Positions 35,549-44,912 of a stretch of DNA of 64,000 nt are shown one piece after another; position 1 is the stretch's first letter, and every line of letters starts with the position of its first letter. Made by a program: the position numbers and the translations under genes. This DNA is from Amazonocrinis nigriterrae CENA67. GTDB taxonomy: Bacteria > Cyanobacteriota > Cyanobacteriia > Cyanobacteriales > Nostocaceae. The notes beneath the pieces were generated by a model that worked only from the letters and a program-made list of their open reading frames with translations, ran no database searches and had not been told where the DNA came from. The stretch covers positions 30,127 through 94,126 of the forward strand of contig NZ_JAECZC010000111.1 of assembly GCF_016056305.1 (NCBI RefSeq), written 5' to 3'.

Positions 35549-36832
35549 CTATTCTTGCGCCCCAGCATTGATCAGACTTCTAACTATATCTCTGTATCCA
35601 TTAAATTCCGCAATCATTAAGGCGGTATAACCACCGCGATTTTTTAAATTCATATCTGCCCCAGCTTCAAGCAATATCTGCACAGCCTCACCATACCCCC
35701 CAGAGGCAGCCCACATCAATGCTGTTGCCCCGGCTGAGTCTTGAAAATTCACATCTGCTTGCTTTGCCAGCAACAGCTGTATGATTTCTGTGTAGTTGCG
35801 TTCGGTTGCTTTAATCAAAACAGTTTTGCCATTTTCTACTAGAGTATTGGCATCAGCACCGTAGTCTAACAACAACTTTACCATCTGGGTTTGTCCCTGC
35901 GATACAGCCAGCTTCAAAGGTATTTCACCCTGGTTTTGGCCGTTAATATCGCTTCCATAACGCAGTAATGCCTCAACAATTTGGTTGTGTCCTTGTAATA
36001 CGGCTACAAACATTGGGGTATCACCCAAATTATTTTTGATTTGTACATTTGCACCCCGGTTGAGTAACACTTGCACTACATCAATATAGCCTTCCACAAC
36101 AGCCAGGTGGAGGGCTGTTTCACCATCTTTGTCTTGGGCATTAATTTCGGCACTCCGCTCCAGTAAAGCAGCTGCGATCGCACTATGTCCAGCTGCCGCA
36201 GCTGCCAACAGCGCAGTTCCCCCATGGCTATTTCTCAAGTTAACGTCAGCCCCAGCTGTCAGTAATGCTTGCACAACCTCCAAATTTCCCAAGTCTACCG
36301 CTACCATCAAGGGTGTTTCGCCTTCTTCATCTTGGATATTGACATTTGCACCATTTTGTAAAAGTAATTCTATAACAGCTGTGTGTCCGTGCTTCACAGC
36401 CAGTTTCAAAGCAGTGTCATCATCTTGATCCGTGAAATTGACTTTAGCACCAGCCGCTAATAAAACTCGCACCACATCAACATGACCTTTGAGTGCTGCT
36501 GCCATTAAAGCTGTGCTGCCATCTTCATTAACAGCATTGACATCAGCACCTCTAGACACTAAAAGCTGTACAATATCAAGCTGATTGGCACTACCAGCCA
36601 ACATCAAAGCTGTTAATCCATAGCGAATTCTTGGCAAGTTAATATTTGCCCCAGCATCTAGCAGCGATCGCACAATTTCGGTGTAGCCTAAATTGGCAGC
36701 AAACATTAAAGCCGTAGTGCCATCGCGATCGCACGCGTCCACCAAAGCACCAGCAGCCAGTAGCGCACCCAGCCGCTTGATATCGCCACTTTTAGCGGCC
36801 TTCAGCAGCAAAATATCTTTGTTTTCAGTCAT
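35549..36832 (-). CDS. Ankyrin-repeat protein
   Basis: The protein of about 427 residues (start taken at Met5 of the longest frame, MTENKD) consists almost entirely of about 12-13 ankyrin repeats of 33 residues, with cores such as DGTTALMFAANLGYTEIVRSLLDAGANI and similar units repeated to the end. No catalytic domain, signal peptide or membrane segment is present. It should be a soluble protein-binding scaffold; the partner is unknown. The opposite-strand frames within it are shadows of the repeats. It is convergent with the DUF2887 gene with a 44-base gap. Confidence 0.93.
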   Translation of the reverse strand: MTENKDILLLKAAKSGDIKRLGALLAAGALVDACDRDGTTALMFAANLGYTEIVRSLLDAGANINLPRIRYGLTALMLAGSANQLDIVQLLVSRGADVNAVNEDGSTALMAAALKGHVDVVRVLLAAGAKVNFTDQDDDTALKLAVKHGHTAVIELLLQNGANVNIQDEEGETPLMVAVDLGNLEVVQALLTAGADVNLRNSHGGTALLAAAAAGHSAIAAALLERSAEINAQDKDGETALHLAVVEGYIDVVQVLLNRGANVQIKNNLGDTPMFVAVLQGHNQIVEALLRYGSDINGQNQGEIPLKLAVSQGQTQMVKLLLDYGADANTLVENGKTVLIKATERNYTEIIQLLLAKQADVNFQDSAGATALMWAASGGYGEAVQILLEAGADMNLKNRGGYTALMIAEFNGYRDIVRSLINAGAQE

Positions 36833-36978
36833 GAAATTCTGCACCAGCAGGTTTTATTCGTCTACTCTCAAAATTTAGTCTGAGATTGTTTAACCACTTT
36901 TGCAAGAAGGCTAACTATAAAATAATATTTAGAGTTATGCTAATTTTTATTAAGATTTAAGAATTGGGCGAGAACACA

Positions 36979-37449
36979 ATGGATTCAGTACTATCTCCCT
37001 CGGTTAAATATTGGCTGAACTTTTTTCATCCCGTGCTGATGTGGCTGTTATTGGCGATTTCACTTTACGCTGCTTACCTGGGGCTGCAAGTACAGCGTAC
37101 CAGAAACGCTCAAGGAGAACAAAAGAAAGAACTGATTAAAGGTAGATATAATATTAGGCACTACCAAATAGGCTCTATACTCTTAGCTTTGATGGTGACA
37201 GGTGCCGTTGGTGGTATGGCCGTCACTTACATCAATAACGGTAAATTGTTTGTAGGGCCGCACCTGCTTGCAGGGCTTGGTATGACTAGTCTGATTGCAT
37301 TTTCTGCTGCCTTATCTCCTTACATGCAAAAAGGAGCAAATTGGGCACGTGCAACTCACATTTTATTAAACTTCACGCTGTTAGGACTTTTTGTTTGGCA
37401 GGCTTTCAGTGGCGTGCAAATTGTTCAGAGAATTTTGACTCAAGCGTAG
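36979..37449 (+). CDS. DUF4079 membrane protein
   Basis: The protein (156 residues from ATG 36979; a TTG 15 bases earlier is possible) has four predicted membrane helices: about residues 12-34, 66-88, 96-114 and 128-148. HPVLMWLLLAISLYAAYLG, RHYQIGSILLALMVTGAVGG and GPHLLAGLGM are typical of DUF4079, a cyanobacterial/plastid family with conserved histidines that resemble cytochrome b561-like heme ligands (inference). Function is not established. A STRR array follows the stop codon. Confidence 0.85.
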   Translation: MDSVLSPSVKYWLNFFHPVLMWLLLAISLYAAYLGLQVQRTRNAQGEQKKELIKGRYNIRHYQIGSILLALMVTGAVGGMAVTYINNGKLFVGPHLLAGLGMTSLIAFSAALSPYMQKGANWARATHILLNFTLLGLFVWQAFSGVQIVQRILTQA

Positions 37450-37563
37450 TCAGTTGTTAGTTGTCAGTTGTTAGTTGTTAGTTGTTAGTTGCAGGAGTCA
37501 GTGATTTATTTTTCTTTGTTACTGACCACTGACCACTGACCACTGACTACTGACCACTGACTT
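37447..37563. repeat. STRR array between convergent genes
   Basis: TCAGTTGTTAGTTG units in the first half and ACTGACCACTGACCACTGACC units in the second are approximate inverse complements, so the whole region can fold back. The same heptamer families occur at 1-78, 25700-25730 and 30648-30712. Confidence 0.8.
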
Positions 37564-37568
37564 TCGAC

Positions 37569-38255
37569 TCACCGCTTTTTCTTAGAAGCATTAGGAAATG
37601 GAATACCCAAAGATTGGTAGAAATCTTCCTGAACTTTGCGTGTGAGGCGGCGAGAGACTTGACGGACAATTTGGTTTAATAAGCGATCGCCTGTAGATTG
37701 AATTATAGACTTGGGCAATCGCTGAATAAACCGAGGAAAGTGTAGATGAACCATTAAATCCAGTTCCCATTCAACTCGTGTCACTTCACCGAGATTACTA
37801 CAAGCATCGTTAACCAAATTTTCTTTTAACTGTAGTGCTGCTCGATAGTCTACATCGTAACCAGGTGGCTGATAGTCAGGAATAGGGATTGTGCGAATGT
37901 AGTATACTCCTTGCTCTGGTGGTAACAATTCTAAACCTATTTTCGGTTCAACTTCATAACCAAAAGAGCCAAAACGACCAATTGTCAAAGCATAGCCATT
38001 TTTACCCAACGGTTGCACCTTCATCGGTTCAGCGCAACGAGAAAACCATGAAGCGTGAGCATTAAGATACTGAGCAACTGTATCAGCTGGAGCATACATT
38101 TCCATACAGTCGCTATAGTGACCATAAAACTTAGTTGGTGACTCTACAGTTGCTTGTTGGGGTGTTTCCTCAGCTTCTGCTAGGCTTGACTCTGCGGGTA
38201 AAACAGTGTCTGTTATTTCCAAAGAATGATATTCGCCATTTGTTGAAAGCATCAA
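37569..38255 (-). CDS. DUF1997 family protein
   Basis: This 228-residue protein matches DUF1997, a family conserved in cyanobacteria and plants. The central block has CMEMYAPADTVAQYLNAH, WFSRCAEPMKVQPLG, GRFGSFGYEVEPKIGLELLP and VEWELDLMVHLHFPRFI. The N-terminal 40 residues are acidic and poorly conserved-looking, and the C-terminus is basic (NASKKKR). The fold may be START/SRPBCC-like (inference), and no biochemical role is known to me. It has no signal peptide. It is divergent from the SDR gene at 38418. Confidence 0.85.
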   Translation of the reverse strand: MMLSTNGEYHSLEITDTVLPAESSLAEAEETPQQATVESPTKFYGHYSDCMEMYAPADTVAQYLNAHASWFSRCAEPMKVQPLGKNGYALTIGRFGSFGYEVEPKIGLELLPPEQGVYYIRTIPIPDYQPPGYDVDYRAALQLKENLVNDACSNLGEVTRVEWELDLMVHLHFPRFIQRLPKSIIQSTGDRLLNQIVRQVSRRLTRKVQEDFYQSLGIPFPNASKKKR

Positions 38256-38417
38256 TGGATTCCCCTATAATTAGGCGTTTGTCTATATTAATAATTCCCA
38301 GCTTGTTTGGGTCTTTTACTGTAACATCCCATTTTGACCGAAACCTCAATAATCTGTCATAAACTTTATAAAATCACTAAAATAAAGAACTGAACAATCA
38401 CATATTAGTTTCCCAGG

Positions 38418-39089
38418 ATGGCGTTTGTCATGAAAGCATTTGTCGCAGGAGCAACAGGTGAAACAGGTCGCCGGATTGTGCAAGAATTGATAGCGCGGAA
38501 CATCCCAGTTCGTGCTTTGGTGCGGGATACAGAAACAGCTAGAGCTATTTTGCCTCCTGAGGCTGAGTTAGTAGCGGGCGATGTATTGAACTCAGAAAGC
38601 CTGACTGCTGCTTTGGGAGACAGCACAGTCTTGCTTTGCGCTACTGGGGCAAAACCTAGCTTTGACCCTACCGGCCCCTATAAAGTAGATTTTGAAGGTA
38701 CTAAAAATTTAGTGGATGCAGCCAAAGCAAAGGGAATCGAGCATTTTGTCATTGTTTCTTCTTTGTGTACTTCCCAATTGTTCCACCCTTTAAACTTGTT
38801 CTGGCTGATTTTGGTTTGGAAGAAGCAAGCCGAGGAGTACATCCAGAAAAGCGGTCTTACCTATACGATTGTGCGACCTGGCGGTTTAAAGAATGAAGAT
38901 AACACCGATCCTATAGTCATGCAGGGTGCTGATACATTATTCGATGGTAGTATTCCTCGGCAAAAAGTTGCCCAAGTTTGTGTAGAGTCCTTGTTTGAGC
39001 CAGCCGCACGCAATAAAATTGTCGAGATTGTTGCCAAACCTGAAGCTACATCAAAAAGCTTTGGCGAGTTATTTGCTAACGTAGCCTAA
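38418..39089 (+). CDS. Atypical SDR / NAD(P)-binding protein (Tic62-like)
   Basis: The 223-residue protein has the Rossmann motif FVAGATGETGRRIV (glycine-rich turn, residues about 8-21), ALVRDTE after strand two, VAGDVLN after strand three and the late YTIVRPGGL block. The catalytic YxxxK is absent in the usual place, so it belongs to the atypical SDRs related to Tic62/Ycf39-like proteins. These bind NAD(P)H and act in photosynthetic assembly or redox sensing in some cases; the role here is inferred. An ATG 12 bases downstream (38430) is an equally plausible start. Confidence 0.83.
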   Translation: MAFVMKAFVAGATGETGRRIVQELIARNIPVRALVRDTETARAILPPEAELVAGDVLNSESLTAALGDSTVLLCATGAKPSFDPTGPYKVDFEGTKNLVDAAKAKGIEHFVIVSSLCTSQLFHPLNLFWLILVWKKQAEEYIQKSGLTYTIVRPGGLKNEDNTDPIVMQGADTLFDGSIPRQKVAQVCVESLFEPAARNKIVEIVAKPEATSKSFGELFANVA

Positions 39090-39096
39090 TTAACAA

Positions 39097-39168
39097 GTTA
39101 GGAGTTAGGAGTTAGGAGTTATGAGTTGTAATTCCTCACTCCTCACTATTAACTCCTAACTACAAGCA
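39097..39168. repeat. GGAGTTA tandem repeat with inverse copy
   Basis: TTAGGAGTTAGGAGTTAGGA units are followed by CCTCACTCCTCACTATTAACTCCTAAC, forming an imperfect fold-back. It lies between the SDR gene and the GH104 gene. Confidence 0.75.
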
Positions 39169-39248
39169 AAGCGATTTGTGAACTTTGCCGAAATCGGTGT
39201 ATCAATGATTGTTATTGACTAAGAGAGCAAATTTAAAGGAGTGAGACT

Positions 39249-39980
39249 CTGAAAGGCTTTGAACTCAAGGGCGTTGAAAAACTGATTGGCCCAATAGCCG
39301 CACTTCTCGGCTTCATATGTTTGTTGCAATGGTATATATATGGAGACTTGCGATCGCCTGATGATCCAGTTTTTACAGCCAAACAGCCACCTTTAGTCAT
39401 GAAAGGCGGTGATCCTTACATTCGCGCTTTGATGCGAACTATTTCAGCCAGCGAGGCAAATAGCAACCGTCCCTATTCTCTCTTGTATGGTGGTCAGCAA
39501 GTCAACGACCTCAGCCGCCATCCTGAGATATGCATCACAATTGTCACAGGCCCCAACACAGGAAATTGTTCTACAGCTGCTGGTAGATATCAAATCATCA
39601 ATACTACTTGGTATCAAATAGCCCGCCGCTATCACCCGCACCCAAGCAGGTTAATGTTTTGGGTTTCTTATAGTTTTGAACCAGAATATCAAGACTTGGT
39701 AGTTTACCGTTGGTTGAATGATTCGCAAGTTTGGAAAACTGATATTTCTCAACAGCTGCGTCAGGGACAGTTAAATGATGTTTTGCGGCGACTATCTCCC
39801 ACATGGACAAGTTTAGGATATGGCATAGAAACTAATTCTATGACTAGCTCTTTGCCTAAGATTTATCAGACCATGTTGCAAGAGGAATTAAACCAAAATA
39901 ACCAACCACCATCACTAAATTTAGCGCCAAGCTCAAGCACTCAAAGCAAACCAGTAGAAAAAAAGTTTCAAGTTCAGTGA
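39249..39980 (+). CDS. GH104/lambda-lysozyme-like muramidase with N-terminal anchor
   Basis: The catalytic-type region (from about residue 55) has RALMRTISASEANSN with the likely catalytic Glu69, then HPEICITIVTGPNTGNCSTA and AGRYQIINTTWY, as in phage lambda endolysin-type lysozymes adopted by cyanobacteria. The open frame extends upstream of any ATG, GTG or TTG: KGFELKGVEKLIGPIAALLG leads into a transmembrane segment FICLLQWYIY. An AAAGGAG ribosome site at 39235-39241 sits seven bases before a CTG at 39249, so CTG is my preferred start (243 residues). Starting at TTG 39321 would cut the anchor. It probably cuts or remodels peptidoglycan from a membrane-bound position. Confidence 0.75.
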   Translation: MKGFELKGVEKLIGPIAALLGFICLLQWYIYGDLRSPDDPVFTAKQPPLVMKGGDPYIRALMRTISASEANSNRPYSLLYGGQQVNDLSRHPEICITIVTGPNTGNCSTAAGRYQIINTTWYQIARRYHPHPSRLMFWVSYSFEPEYQDLVVYRWLNDSQVWKTDISQQLRQGQLNDVLRRLSPTWTSLGYGIETNSMTSSLPKIYQTMLQEELNQNNQPPSLNLAPSSSTQSKPVEKKFQVQ

Positions 39981-39996
39981 TTTATCATAAATCTAC

Positions 39997-40809
39997 TTAA
40001 TGCCTAAAAAAATATCGCACATTTTGCACAAATGCTGTGGTATTTTCAAAGTGAATATTATGTCCAGCATTTTTAATTAATTTAAACTGAGCAAACTTAC
40101 ATACTTGAGTCATTTCCGTATTTATATTGATAAATTTATCATCATACTCACCAGCTAGTAATAGCAAAGGCTTAGTATTTTTATTAAGCATTTCCCATAA
40201 AGATGGTTGACATCCAGTACCCATAAATTTCAGTGATTTAGCTAATTCAATTGGATGATTCTGTAACCTGTTTTTTACCATCATTTCAAATCTAGGATGA
40301 GTTTTTATATCACCAAAAATCGGCTGATTGTACCAATTAGATAGAAAAGTTGCAAAATCACTCTTATTTACACTTCTTGCTAATTTATTAGCTATTTGAT
40401 TATCGCATTTAACTCGTTCTAATCGTTCTGTTTCCGTTGCCAAACCTGGAGAGGCTGATTCTAATACAAGTTTATAAAAACGTTCTGGAAAATGTAAGGT
40501 GAGGTATAAAGCTAATCTGCCACCCATTGAATAACCAACTAAAAAGCATTGAGAAATGTTCAAATTATCTAGTAAGTTGATTAAGCCATAGGCAGTATTT
40601 TTCATTGTATAGTAATCCTCCCCACCTAAAACTTGAGTTTTTCCATGTCCGGGAAGGTCAAGTATTAGATAAGAGAATTCATTACCTAGTAATTCTATAG
40701 CTTCATCAAATTCATCAATATTACCCATGAAGCCATGTAAGAACAAAATCAATGGTTTTTCTAAATTGCCAATTACAGAATAGTGAAATTGATAATTTTC
40801 TAAAACCAT
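39997..40809 (-). CDS. menH: SHCHC synthase, phylloquinone/menaquinone pathway
   Basis: MenH makes 2-succinyl-6-hydroxy-2,4-cyclohexadiene-1-carboxylate. The 270-residue alpha/beta hydrolase has the nucleophile elbow VGYSMGGRLA (Ser94), oxyanion-side HGFMGN, the MenH-typical SPGLATETERLERVKCD region and a late GHNIHFE histidine. In this organism the pathway leads to phylloquinone, the A1 electron carrier bound by PsaA and PsaB. No other men gene adjoins it. The gene is convergent with the GH104 gene across a 16-base gap. Confidence 0.9.
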   Translation of the reverse strand: MVLENYQFHYSVIGNLEKPLILFLHGFMGNIDEFDEAIELLGNEFSYLILDLPGHGKTQVLGGEDYYTMKNTAYGLINLLDNLNISQCFLVGYSMGGRLALYLTLHFPERFYKLVLESASPGLATETERLERVKCDNQIANKLARSVNKSDFATFLSNWYNQPIFGDIKTHPRFEMMVKNRLQNHPIELAKSLKFMGTGCQPSLWEMLNKNTKPLLLLAGEYDDKFININTEMTQVCKFAQFKLIKNAGHNIHFENTTAFVQNVRYFFRH

Positions 40810-40851
40810 ATCCTTAGCTTATAATCACTTCGATTTACTCATCAAATGAAG

Positions 40852-41501
40852 TTAGCTTGGAATTATATTTTCCAGACGCAACAACCATTGGTTAAAATGC
40901 TGACATTCTTGACGTATTTTACTCAAACCAATCTCAAGCGCCAGCAAGGAACCATGTAATACTTTATCGTAGCCATTGCAACAATTACGAATTCGTTTTG
41001 ATGGCGCTGTTAGTGGATTATTATTAATATGCTCAGGAGAAGCAAAGGCTTACGGTCGGCTTGCAAAATACTGACTACACTTTCATCAAACCACTGGGCA
41101 AACACTTGTGGCTGACTGTACAGCAGCCCTTCAAATTCATGTACGAGCAAGTTCGGGATAAAATTGTTGTGAGCAATATCCTTGCCCATTTCCTGTTCCA
41201 AATATTCAGCCTTCTTGAATGGGTCGCTAGTTTTCGGTATGGAATCGCATCCAGGGAAATCATTAGGCAAGGCATACATATCAAACATGGTAGTGACGAT
41301 CGCCGTTTTGTCTTCTAGACATTTACGATTTAATTGCAGCTTAATTTTGGCATAAATCATCACTCCACCCTTACCAGTGGAACTAGTTTTTACAAGAATA
41401 AGATTGAGGTAAATATTTTTCTCTAGAAAATAATTGTACAGCAGTTCTCTAACGAAAGTTTCTTCAGTTTGCCCTTCCACGAAAACATTGACCCTGATCA
41501 T
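40852..41501 (-). pseudogene. DUF4276 TOPRIM-like protein gene with one frameshift
   Basis: From the ATG at 41501 the frame reads MIRVNVFVEGQTEETFVREL (the TOPRIM-type glutamate motif) and FDMYALPNDFPGCD, and continues to about 41050 with LLVHEFEGLLYSQPQVFAQW. There the frame slips. The original frame adds only a short nonsense tail and stops near 41010. In the -1 frame the sequence continues with AFASPEHINNNPLTAPSKRI and ends LLRLENIIPS at 40852, the expected DUF4276 C-terminus. A single missing A in the CGTAAGCC context explains it. The start overlaps the ATPase stop (ATGA). Either the effector is inactivated or the base was lost in sequencing. Confidence 0.8.
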
Positions 41502-42586
41502 CGTGCCGGTCTTCCGCCTAAGAGGTTCTTTTGCCAAAGCTCGCCCAAGCTATAATCCAATAGCCATTCTTCCAACTCATGCTGATTCAACTTGTGAAGG
41601 TAAGAACTTCCTTCATCGCGGTCTACAATAATCACATCATTTGCTTCAAATTCGTTAAGCAATTCAACGGACTGAGTAGAAACAATCACTTGTTTAGAGA
41701 CAGTACGGATTAACGAAGCCAGTACCTTAATAGCGTAAGGGTGAAGTCCCAGTTCTGGCTCATCAACGATAATTGTTTCTGTTTGGAGATCTTCAGGTTG
41801 CAGAAAAACCGTTGCTAGACATATAAAGCGCAGCGTGCCATCTGAAAGCAAGTGTGCCTTAAACGGAATATCCTGACCCCGCTCGAACCATTCCAACTCA
41901 ATAACCTCCTTGTTCTGTGGAGCAGGACGCAGGTTAAAATCCCCAAAAAACGGAGCAATCAGTCGAATAGTTTTGACGATTCTTTGATATGACGCTGGGT
42001 AGCTGTTACGCAATAGATACAGGAAGGATGCAAGGTTACGTGCATCAGGACGCAGATAAGCATTGTCATTGATACCCTGCGGCTGTTTGATGTAGGCGCT
42101 GTCACTTGTGTCATGGAAATGGTAAACTCGCCACTGTTGCATGGCAGGCAAAACGTATTCATCAATTCCCGTTCTTGTGCCGATGAAAGCCTTTGTCTCG
42201 AAATGACCCCTACCGATTTCACGTTCACCACCCATGTTCCACCAGAACGATTCCCTAGCGAACATCAAGCGATTATCCTGGGTCGGTTCAAGGGTAGCGA
42301 AGTATCCATTATTGCCGAAGTATAATTCAAACTCTAATTGTTCCGTTGTTTTCCGCCCAAAATGTAATAACGCATCAGGACTTCCTTGGCGACTCACAAA
42401 AACTTGTAGGTTCTTCTCTAACAACTGCCCAACCATGCGGAAGAAGCCGATAAAATTGGATTTACCCGCCCCATTAGCACTGATTAAAATGTTCACTCTG
42501 GAGAGTTTAAGGTCACAATTGGCGATAGACTTGAAGCCTTTTAAAACTATTCTCGACAGTTGTTTATCACGGTTTATCTCCGTCAT
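41498..42586 (-). CDS. AAA_21-type ATPase partner of DUF4276
   Basis: The ATPase (362 residues from the ATG at 42586) has the ABC/RecF-like layout: IVLKGFKSIANCDLKL, Walker A SANGAGKSNF (about residues 36-45), a DGTLRFICLATVFL signature-like helix, and Walker B TIIVDEPELGLHP followed by VSTQS. I reject the earlier TTG start at 42601 because it lies inside the GGGAG ribosome site of the ATG. Downstream DUF4276 is translationally coupled by ATGA overlap. ATPase-DUF4276 pairs are found in defence islands and are likely OLD- or PARIS-like in principle (inference). The ATPase itself seems intact. Confidence 0.83.
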   Translation of the reverse strand: MTEINRDKQLSRIVLKGFKSIANCDLKLSRVNILISANGAGKSNFIGFFRMVGQLLEKNLQVFVSRQGSPDALLHFGRKTTEQLEFELYFGNNGYFATLEPTQDNRLMFARESFWWNMGGEREIGRGHFETKAFIGTRTGIDEYVLPAMQQWRVYHFHDTSDSAYIKQPQGINDNAYLRPDARNLASFLYLLRNSYPASYQRIVKTIRLIAPFFGDFNLRPAPQNKEVIELEWFERGQDIPFKAHLLSDGTLRFICLATVFLQPEDLQTETIIVDEPELGLHPYAIKVLASLIRTVSKQVIVSTQSVELLNEFEANDVIIVDRDEGSSYLHKLNQHELEEWLLDYSLGELWQKNLLGGRPAR

Positions 42587-42651
42587 AGAACAGTCTCCCA
42601 ATATAAAGACTTTTTATCTACTGGTTTCATTCTGTTTCAATTTTCTAGCTT

Positions 42652-43053
42652 TCAGGGCAAAAACCGATCTAAAGCTGCTTTTAATTGTTCAATTTCAACT
42701 TCCATGTTGCCCTCTTTGGCAGCTCTAGCAATACACTCTGTTAAATGTTCATCAAGAACGATTCTCGCTACCCGATCTAATGCACCCCGCACAGCAGCAA
42801 TTTGCAATAAAACATCAGGGCAAGGGCTATTTTGTTGCACCATTGTCTTAATACCACGAATGTGTCCTTCTATACGTGACAGCCGATTGACAATTCGCCG
42901 TAAAGACTCTTCACTATGGATGTGAGGATGCACCGATTCTTCATGCCCATGAGTATGGTCTGTATGCGCGTGGCTTAAATCTTGATTATGGGAGTGTTCT
43001 GTTTGCTCAGATACAGGCAAGGATTCGTTGGCTAGTCGGTTTGATCCATTCAT
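42652..43053 (-). CDS. InrS/CsoR-RcnR family metal-sensing repressor, His-rich
   Basis: The helical core (about residues 48-133) is the CsoR/RcnR fold. Metal ligands Cys78, His103 and Cys107 have exactly the 25- and 29-residue spacing of CsoR Cys36-His61-Cys65. The first 46 residues are very rich in histidine (SHAHTDHTHGHEESVHPHIH), more than the usual short N-terminal extension, which points to the nickel sensor InrS of cyanobacteria rather than copper CsoR. It would repress a metal exporter until metal binds. No exporter gene is present nearby, so the target lies elsewhere. It lies about 50 bases upstream of the ATPase gene on the same strand. Confidence 0.88.
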   Translation of the reverse strand: MNGSNRLANESLPVSEQTEHSHNQDLSHAHTDHTHGHEESVHPHIHSEESLRRIVNRLSRIEGHIRGIKTMVQQNSPCPDVLLQIAAVRGALDRVARIVLDEHLTECIARAAKEGNMEVEIEQLKAALDRFLP

Positions 43054-43550
43054 GGGTTATGAAAGCACTGGTAGTACTAAAATCCTAGCCTAGAGAGCAA
43101 TAATTTATTTAACTGAGTGGGCAATGGAGAATGGGGAATGGTGAATGGGGCATTGGGCATTGTTATTAGTTATTTCTCCCTCATCTCTCTCATCCCCAGT
43201 CCCCAGGGAATGGGTGAAAGCCGAACCTACAAAGGGTAAATGTCCATAATAGCTATGGCGCTAAATATGTAAATAATTTTAATTACAGGTGGTTTACACA
43301 CTGCCCGAAATTCAATATTGGAGGAATCAGGCGAAACCTAAAGCTCAGAGCAAATGTTAAGACGCTGGATTTATATCCAACCTGTAAAAATAGCTGTAGA
43401 TAGATTTCTTAACTGAAGGATGAAGAATGAAGTATAAAATATCAACATTTAGCCTTTAGCCTATTCCGTGGGAAGCTACTCAAAGGGCATCTACATCCTT
43501 TGTTTTGTCACGACTAACTAACAATTAAACTTCTAAATTAGGTTGTGATT
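43054..43550. other. Gene-free region with short repeats
   Basis: About 500 bases with AATGGGGAATGGTGAATGGGG-type units near 43123-43165 and CTCATCTCTCTCATCCCCAG near 43180-43200. The 43413-43480 stretch (GAAGGATGAAGAATGAAG then TTAGCCTTTAGCC) resembles repeats near 58670. No RNA gene or operator for the metal sensor could be recognised with confidence. Confidence 0.5.
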
Positions 43551-44768
43551 ATGCGATTTTACAAACTACCTCGCTCCATACGTCAACTTAGTACTCATGT
43601 GTTAGCGATCGCTTTAGGTGTTGTGTTAACTGTCACTTCGTTACGAGTATTGCCCTCACAAGCAGAACCTGCACCGAATACTGCGACTAACCCAGATACC
43701 CTAGAAATAATCGCCCAACGACCATCTCCTGCAACTGGTGCGATCGGCAGCACTAGTTTTGTCACAGCAGCTGTAAATCTTGTCGGGCCAGCAGTTGTAC
43801 GGATTGACACAGAACGGACAATTACCCGTAGAGTAGATCCATTTATGGAAGATCCTTTTTTCCGTAGATTTTTTGGTGACAGTCTACCCCAACAGATTCC
43901 TTCTGAACAGTTGCGGGGTCTTGGTTCTGGTTTCATCATTGACAAAAGCGGGTTAATTTTAACTAATGCCCATGTGGTAGATAAAGCTGATAAGGTGACA
44001 GTCCGCCTCAAAGATAGTCGTACCTTTGAAGGAAAAGTTCAAGGTATTGATGAAGTCACAGATTTAGCGGTAGTGAAAATTAACGCTGGTGGCGATTTAC
44101 CAGTCGCATCGTTAGGTTCTTCCAATAATGTACAGGTGGGAGACTGGGCGATCGCAGTAGGTAATCCTTTAGGATTTGATAACACTGTTACTTTAGGAAT
44201 TGTCAGCACCCTCAAACGTTCCAGCGCTCAAGTTGGTATCACTGACAAACGCTTGGATTTTATTCAAACCGATGCAGCTATTAACCCTGGTAACTCTGGT
44301 GGGCCGCTATTAAATGAACGGGGTGAAGTGATTGGGATTAACACAGCCATTCGTGCTGATGCTATGGGTATTGGCTTTGCGATTCCCATTGATAAAGCCA
44401 AAGTGATCGCATCTCAGTTACAGCGTAACGGCAAAGTTGCCCACCCCTATTTAGGTGTGCAAATGGTAACTTTAACACCTCAATTAGCAAAGCAGAACAA
44501 CACTGATCCCAACTCTTCTATCGAAATACCAGAAGTTAACGGCGTTTTGGTGATGCGAGTTATACCCAATTCCCCAGCTGCTAGTGCTGGTATCCGGCGG
44601 GGAGATGTCATTGTCCAAATTGATGGTAGACCAATCACCAGCGCCGAACAGTTACAGAATGTTGTAGAAGATAGCCGCCTTGGTCAAGTGTTGCAGGTGA
44701 AAGTGCAACGAGGTAATCAAACACAGCAGCTATCAGTACGTACCGCTGAATTGCAAAATGCTTCTTAG
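43551..44768 (+). CDS. HtrA/Deg-family serine protease (HhoA/HhoB/HtrA type)
   Basis: The protein (405 residues from ATG 43551) has an N-terminal signal/anchor (about 10-38), the trypsin-like domain with His141 in TNAHVV, Asp171 in TDLAVV and Ser249 in GNSGGPL, and one C-terminal PDZ domain (about 300-395, [17 protein letters not shown]). This is the Deg layout; cyanobacteria carry three such paralogues (HhoA, HhoB, HtrA) for periplasmic or thylakoid protein quality control, and the sequence alone does not fix which one. A GTG six bases earlier is a less likely start. A terminator hairpin follows at 44842. Confidence 0.93.
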   Translation: MRFYKLPRSIRQLSTHVLAIALGVVLTVTSLRVLPSQAEPAPNTATNPDTLEIIAQRPSPATGAIGSTSFVTAAVNLVGPAVVRIDTERTITRRVDPFMEDPFFRRFFGDSLPQQIPSEQLRGLGSGFIIDKSGLILTNAHVVDKADKVTVRLKDSRTFEGKVQGIDEVTDLAVVKINAGGDLPVASLGSSNNVQVGDWAIAVGNPLGFDNTVTLGIVSTLKRSSAQVGITDKRLDFIQTDAAINPGNSGGPLLNERGEVIGINTAIRADAMGIGFAIPIDKAKVIASQLQRNGKVAHPYLGVQMVTLTPQLAKQNNTDPNSSIEIPEVNGVLVMRVIPNSPAASAGIRRGDVIVQIDGRPITSAEQLQNVVEDSRLGQVLQVKVQRGNQTQQLSVRTAELQNAS

Positions 44769-44841
44769 ATGGCTGATAGCTGATGGCTGATGACTGTAAA
44801 TAGTCAATCTGGTCTGTATTGTTTGTGGATTTTCAGAGCAT

Positions 44842-44880
44842 AGGACAGTGTACCGTTGGTTGCACTGTCCTATCTTTTAC
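44842..44880 (+). terminator. Terminator after the HtrA gene
   Basis: AGGACAGTG (44842-44850) pairs with CACTGTCCT (44863-44871) around TACCGTTGGTTG, followed by ATCTTTTACT. It lies 74 bases beyond the stop codon. Confidence 0.85.
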
Positions 44881-44912
44881 TATTATTTCTGGCTCCTGGC
44901 TGATTTATTCTG

